From the NCBI GenBank assembly GCA_025642075.2, contig JAODUO010001608.1:1-64000 (forward strand): a DNA stretch of 64,000 nucleotides, given 5' to 3'. Shown piece after piece: positions 59,801-64,000 of this stretch (its first letter is position 1; each line of letters begins with the position of its first letter). This DNA comes from Ridgeia piscesae (taxonomy: Eukaryota > Annelida > Polychaeta > Sabellida > Siboglinidae). The notes below the pieces were generated by a model. The model saw only the letters and a list, made by a program, of their open reading frames with translations. It was not told the DNA's origin and did no database searches. A program made the position numbers and the translations under genes.

Positions 59801-62800
59801 TAATCGGCCCGAGACACCTTCCTGCATAAAAACATTTTTAGTTTCCGTAATCAGTAGCTGACCCGCGCACATTTGGTTGGTATCATCAGATAGCTGACAG
59901 ATTTTTCAAGATGGTGTATATTTATTCATGATCAGATTGAATGGCAGCTAGGTACATGCGGACGGACAAAACATGTGACAAAGTTGATGCCCAAATTTGG
60001 GTGGTTTACTATGCCTTCCGTGACAAATTTACGCATCCATTCATAAAGGTCCGACCCCCGCATATGTTGCACCAATAGAGAGCTCTGTTCTTGCCCAATC
60101 TGGAAAAAATAAGCATGTGGGTGGGGCTGGTCCAGCGAATCAGAACCAAGCTTTTAAACACCGCGTCATCTTCCTGCCGGACATTCGTGTCGAAGAACTT
60201 TCTCGATTCAAATGCTTACTTTGGATTATCTAAAGTTACTGCATCTATGTTTCAACAAAACAACTGAGAGTATTCAAGAATATGCCGATTATACTAGTTG
60301 AAATAGTTAGAATGACTGGATGATTTTTCGTCTGAAATATCTACCATTTGTCAGCGCAACATTTCACCGCTCGCGCCACGGGTTTGCGCAGGAGGCGAAC
60401 GTAGCAGTGATCGGGCGGCCTAAAATGGCCTACTTTCATGTTGAAAAAAATCATAAAAATTAAAGTTCTCAATGGATTTGATTTATTTTATGTTATTTGG
60501 CAGCTAAAACGTATGGCTACATTCGTCTCACAGAAAGTAGGAAATTTGTCCGTTCAGTAATTATTTGGGAGCAGGATAGTGCGTTTGTTTTTTCGTATAT
60601 TTGTTTGGATGACGTTCAGCTAATAATATCACCATGATTATCTGACATAATAGAGATAATATAATTTTATTATGATAAAGACTTCATTTGGCAGTAAAAT
60701 GGTGCCTCATTCATATTTTTATGATAAGTATTTACATAGTTATGAATTTTATTGTAACTATGAATGGCCGCAGGGTTAAAGTGTGGTGTCATAAGATGAC
60801 AGCATCCAGTATTTTAATGTGTAACAAAGGGCAGTTATTTGGGTCTGCATCTAGAAGTGTAAGCAAAACCTAAGCAGTCATTTGCAACTACAATTATAAT
60901 TATGTCGGTAGTTTACTAGGAAGGTCTTGTAGAAGAGAAAATATTCATGATGCATGGACAATGCAATGTTGAGGGAAAGGCTGATGCAATGTGTTCCTAT
61001 TAAAACCAGTTATCTTACCTTATCTCCAGAATATTTGACATTTTGACACAACATTTCAAGTTGCACATGCATCGACTCCTTTACGTGGATAACATAAAAA
61101 CGTGGCCTCTCAGTTCGCTAATGTATCTTGTGTTGAGTATCAGCCTTCATCAATGATTCAGTGTTATAATAATATTGTTGTATGAGAACTTTGTCTGAAG
61201 TGTTATCATGTGTGAACACCCTTGCAGGCTGCAACTCTCGCTTCACAGCCAAGAGCAGTCTCTATGTACATGAACGTAAACATCTCAACAGCAAACTGCA
61301 CAAAATCATCTACTTCTGTCCACTTGACTCGTGTGACAAACGGTATACAAGCAAGAATGCACTACGCTCACATCTTGCGAAGCATGTTCAGAATCAGTAC
61401 AACAACACGTTGGGTAAGTGACTGCAGCCGTGGTGGGTAAGCATTGGCTCCTTTGTGAAACAATCAGTGAAGGCCATCACATCAGTTATCAGATGTTATC
61501 ACTAAAGTGAAAGCTGTCACAAGTCATCTTGAAAACATGATGCAGTTTACTTATTGGTTAAATTGAGAGTAATTATTTAAAATTATATTTTTATAACTTG
61601 ATAACAAACTTGATAACAACATTGAGGAGATATCTTTCTCTCTTGTGGATGTTTATGCAAGTTTAATTCTTTATAAATGTGAGTATCAAGGAGTTTTGAA
61701 GTAGTACCACTTTTATTAAACAAGACATTGTTCACCCCATTACAACTGCTTCTTTTGTTGTTATGTTAAGGAAGTTAGTGGCCACCCTGTATTTCTTAAG
61801 CTTGTTATACCAGAGGCTGATCGGAAGTAAGTCTCCTAGTACCCAAGTAAAGTCCCTTTCATATAGATATCATGCATGGTCCTTGTGTATCTTGTGTTTG
61901 TTATACTTTATTTATCAGCATATGCCAAAACCTGTATGTAAGGTGACAGCTGATAGAACTCTTTGGTGGTGTGCCTTCATGCGTGACTTGTGCTGACTGG
62001 GGCTGTAATGTTTCAGTGCCCAGTGATCTCAACCTGATACCTATTCTGAATGCGGAGGACTACCAGACAGGACTGGACAGCTTTTCACAAGAACAGTCAG
62101 ATGCAGTGTCCACAGTAACTAGTGCAGCACGTATGTCTTGTTAACAATTGATAGCAGTAGCTTCTTCACCTGTCAGCATGCTGGTTACTTGCATTCCCAA
62201 AGTGTTTTTGTGTTAGGATGTGTTTCCTTATACATGTTTAGTATTCTGTATGCACCATTAGCTCCCACATCTCAGAAACTGTTCAGCAGATTTTATTTTT
62301 TATTTTGCATAGATGTATTGTTGGTTTTTTATTGTGCATGAGAAATCGGTATTTGATTGAATCATTCTAAGAATTCTATAATTGCATAGGCATAGGACCC
62401 CCAAAATTAGTACATTTTCACATTTTGTAAATGTTTAGTTCTTTGGGCCAAAGGTCCAATAGACTTATGGCATCACTTTGTGTCTGCTGTGTGCCGTTAG
62501 CTCTCAGATCTCAGAAACCACTGACGATCTGTTTTTTATATTTTGCATATATGTTTCTTAGGGTACTGTCACTATGCACAAGAAATGTCAATTTGATTCA
62601 CACATTTTTAAGCCTTCTCGGGTCATTTAGTACCTAAGAACCATCCCCAGGGTTGGTACATTTTAAAGTTTTCCTATTTTATTCAAAACGTTTTCTGACG
62701 CTTTTCCTCTAATGTTGCATAGACATCTGATGATTGTACACAAGAAATATGTAGTTCACTAGTCTTTTGTAAGGGCATCTCAGGGCCTCCCCAAAAAGCA

Positions 62801-63519
62801 AAGTGTAAAAGTTTGCCTGTGTCTGCCTGGGATTTTAGCAGATCACAAACTCCTGTGGTGGGCAACTGTCTAACTAATTGCTCTTCCCTAGCTGTGTTAG
62901 GAGCTGTATCAATAACCCAGTTGATCTTGATGTTAAACTGGACAGTTACTGTAAGCATGTTGTAAGCTATGTCTTGATTTAAATTACTGATTTATAGATA
63001 CAAAAACGTAGTAATGATTATAGCCGTTGTAAACATTACCGATGGAAACAAACCTGCAAGTCTGCAACTAACAGCAGCAGCATATTAGTTCATTATGCTA
63101 ATTGTACATTACATATTTGTTAGGTTAGTGATCATGAAACTAAAATATATCTTAATTACGATTCAATTTTAAGAATATATGATGTTCCTGTTGATAAAAT
63201 GCAGTATGTGCAATTATGACCTAAAATAAACTACAAACATCCGTGTAACATGGCACAATATTCTTGTTTTGCATGCAGAAAACTCTATGGATGAAGTAAA
63301 TCTGGAAAAATGGCAGCGCCCAGTGGTCAAGTTTGAACAAATTATGTAAACTATACAGTGGCTCTGTACTCGTCAAATCATCATCACATATCCTGTAAAT
63401 GTTATGTTGGTGTTCAAACGCTGCATCTGGATCAATACTTGCAGATTCGACTGTCGCGAATGTGTTGCTCACTCCTGATGGTAGCGCTGTCATCAACCCT
63501 GCTGATCTCATGACGTCAG
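41877..63519 (+). CDS. ZXDC: ZXD-family C2H2 zinc-finger protein (ZXDC/ZXDA/ZXDB-like), 10 exons seen, 3' incomplete
   Basis: Nuclear zinc-finger protein; vertebrate ZXDA/ZXDC bind CIITA and help activate MHC class II genes, a role that cannot be assumed here. Exons: 41877-43251, 43746-43861, 54481-54615, 55737-55826, 57458-57639, 58537-58722, 59508-59695, 61228-61413, 62017-62130, 63445-63519. All junctions are GT/AG and phase-compatible, giving 882 codons. Exon 1 codes an acidic, Ser-rich N-terminus without fingers. Residues ~513-812 hold ten C2H2 fingers, mostly C-x4-C-x12-H-x3-H, from CPEEGCGQSFSRPYKLRIH (exon 3) through CKVEGCGRKFDKQCRLKQH, GCGWAFSSSSKLKRH and CGKAFMRSEHLKGH to CPLDSCDKRYTSKNALRSH. 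Ten fingers with the GC(G) spacing is the ZXD hallmark. Exons 9-10 begin the C-terminal region. Exon 3 follows directly on a 6.6 kb satellite. The symbol reflects family, not proven orthology. Confidence 0.85.
45297..47475. repeat. Scattered ggtaacggaattac motifs in intron 2, inverted across the interval
   Basis: The words ggtaatggaattac (45297), ggtaacggaattac (45469), ggtaatgaaattacg (45655) and ggtaacagaattatg (45675) face two copies in reverse (gtaattccgttaccattttg and aattccgttaccaaaatgta near 47430-47470). They may mark the ends of an old inverted-repeat element later hit by the 46248 insertion. The rest of 43862-47890 (intron 2 before the satellite) shows nothing else. Confidence 0.35.
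46248..46966 (-). mobile_element. TAGGGC inverted-repeat element, copy 2, in ZXD intron 2
   Basis: 719 bp, reversed relative to 7349-8070 and aligned end to end. Ends tagggcgtgcaagt and acttgcaggcccta. Non-coding. Minus-strand open frames of 77 and 102 codons correspond to identical frames in the other copy and show no protein family, so they are probably chance. Confidence 0.75.
47890..54480 (+). repeat. 45 bp satellite in ZXD intron 2, ~145 units, each carrying a copy of the exon 3 splice acceptor
   Basis: The unit is gtgtggtctgtacactggtg followed by tgtgtgatgttgtag and gatgcaggga. Common variants: gatgatgtag, gacgcaggga, a 42 bp form (gatgtaggacacaggga), tactctgg for tacactgg. The unit contains ttgtag|gatgcagggagtgtg, identical to the intron 2/exon 3 junction at 54474-54495. 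Edge units and a few internal ones (47961, 48061, 48109, 49173, 52865) have the cattttgtag or cattttatag form seen at the true acceptor. Because units are mostly 45 or 42 bp, open frames of up to 1530 codons run through on both strands; these are artefacts. Blocks of units recur as higher-order repeats. Confidence 0.97.
54465..54495 (+). other. Exon 3 splice acceptor (only phase-compatible one)
   Basis: tgtgtcattttgtag|gatgcaggg. The AG at 54479-54480 is the only one that continues the exon 2 frame (phase 0) into the first finger. The in-frame codon just before it is TAG, so reading in from an upstream repeat copy would stop there. Confidence 0.75.
55900..56801. mobile_element. TTAA-flanked non-autonomous element (piggyBac-like), 902 bp, ZXD intron 4
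   Basis: Flanked by TTAA at 55896-55899 and 56802-56805. Ends ccctagaagtgaccaa and, reversed, ccctagagggaccaaa. TTAA targets with CCC-starting inverted ends are typical of piggyBac elements. No transposase. Homologous to 59778-60775 and, over its left ~90 bp, to 58846-58938. Confidence 0.7.
56908..57352. mobile_element. TTAA-flanked inverted-repeat element, 445 bp, ZXD intron 4
   Basis: TTAA at 56904-56907 and 57353-57356. Inverted ends ctctttactgggtagacag and, reversed, ctcattactgtgcagaccg (about 14 of 19 matching). A different family from its neighbour at 55900. Non-coding. Confidence 0.6.
57646..57890 (+). repeat. 26 bp minisatellite starting at the exon 5 splice donor
   Basis: Unit gtgctgtcttcgcaactgtc plus acacta or acagca, ~9 copies. 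The first, more diverged unit (ggtgtcttcacaattgtcac) begins within about 6 bases of the donor gtgagt at 57640. Confidence 0.9.
58846..58938. mobile_element. Truncated end of the 55900-type TTAA element, ZXD intron 6
   Basis: Matches the left end of 55900-56801: cctgcacgtgacc, gggccgaaaat, gcacctgcctctgttgtaa, catttccatca, aaactgac, then stops. The right end is missing. Confidence 0.6.
58975..59441 (+). repeat. Intron-6 repeat, pair with 63012-63402
   Basis: Long collinear match with 63012-63402 (taaacattacc-atgga, caaacctgcaa, ttaggtta-tgatcatgaaa, aaataaactacaaacat, cacatatcct-taaatgt). Both copies end roughly 40-70 bases before an exon. Confidence 0.65.
59778..60775. mobile_element. TTAA-flanked non-autonomous element (piggyBac-like), 998 bp, ZXD intron 7
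   Basis: TTAA at 59774-59777 and 60776-60779. Ends ccctgcgaccagcca and, reversed, ccctgcggccattca. Homologous to the 55900 element through tatca-cagatagctgacag, tttacgcatccattcataaa and others. Non-coding. Confidence 0.7.
62215..62800 (+). repeat. Diverged ~200 bp direct triplication, ZXD intron 9
   Basis: Three successive stretches share the order ttagctc-catctcagaaac, ttttgcata-atgt, tg-gca-aagaaat, tttgattca, ttggtacatttt. The third is the most degraded. Intron 9 otherwise holds the repeat at 63012-63402. Confidence 0.45.
63012..63402 (+). repeat. Intron-9 repeat, pair with 58975-59441
   Basis: Collinear copy of the intron 6 repeat. The ~80 bp before it (62912-62990: aataacccagttgatct, atgttaaactggacagtta) matches 56813-56880 in intron 4. 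Confidence 0.65.
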
Positions 63520-64000
63520 GTAACTGTGTTCTCATCTCTACAAGTATTTTAATTGAGCACATTAAGGTAGGCCCCTAGTCCAAAAATGGGTTTGAGATGA
63601 TATGTCAGCAATGGCCAACCAGACATGCAAACTTTATCAAATTTTCTGGAATATGACCTTTATATAATTTTATCTCATTTGCATAACTGTAACCATGGGA
63701 TACCGCTTTTCTATGAAAATAGGTTTGCATAATTTTGCAGGTCTCATATTAAAACCAAGTCAATGTTACTTTTTTGTTTGACGTGATCCATGGAGATGCG
63801 GTAGAGTACACTGATGCTATTTTTGTTCAATCCCATAACATAATTATTATCCAAGAATTTTTTCTCCAAAATGTTAATTTTATATCCACCTCAGATGTCC
63901 ATATAGATGTCAAAATATTTAAAAAGTATCATTGCACTCATTGTTCTATGAGAATACCTGGTAAAACAATTTAGACACACTTTTTTTATGGAGACTTCCC
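63520..64000 (+). other. ZXD intron 10 (continues past the right edge)
   Basis: Begins gtaactgtg after the phase-1 donor at 63519/63520. AT-rich; no further exon is visible before the window ends, so the C-terminus of the protein is outside. Confidence 0.6.

Overview
The window is nuclear DNA of an animal, most likely a marine invertebrate. It is AT-rich and intron-rich, full of decayed non-LTR and Ty3/gypsy retrotransposons, short inverted-repeat elements and very long simple repeats. Peptide-receptor-like GPCR relics and the mix of transposons would suit a mollusc, brachiopod or lancelet-like genome, but nothing seen fixes the phylum. There are no operons, bacterial genes, CRISPR arrays or rRNA/tRNA genes; a tRNA-derived SINE is present.

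Layout. 1-12 kb: a decayed cluster of rhodopsin-type receptor copies (3-164, 7081-8865, about 10165-10270, 11498-11830) in LINE debris. One copy is split by a 722 bp inverted-repeat element. 11.9-13.05 kb: a compound microsatellite. 13.7-16.9 kb: a 3.2 kb element with ~300 bp terminal inverted repeats and the remains of a large nuclease-like protein. 17-41 kb: repeats, gypsy, LINE and SINE pieces, several minisatellites and a perfect 127 bp palindrome. 41.7-64 kb: the only clearly functional gene, a ZXD-family ten-finger C2H2 zinc-finger gene on the + strand. Ten exons are visible (882 codons) and it continues beyond the right edge.

The most striking observation is inside that gene. Intron 2 holds a ~6.6 kb satellite (about 145 copies of a 45 bp unit) running right up to exon 3. 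Each unit carries a copy of the exon 3 splice acceptor plus the first ~15 exon bases, so the satellite looks as if it grew out of the intron/exon boundary. The phase-0 reading of an upstream unit meets a stop (the next acceptor's own TAG) within 15 codons, so only the last acceptor should be productive. A smaller minisatellite begins a few bases after the exon 5 donor, and TTAA-flanked piggyBac-like non-autonomous elements fill introns 4 and 7.

Protein-family assignments are by eye from recognised motifs; no database search was possible.
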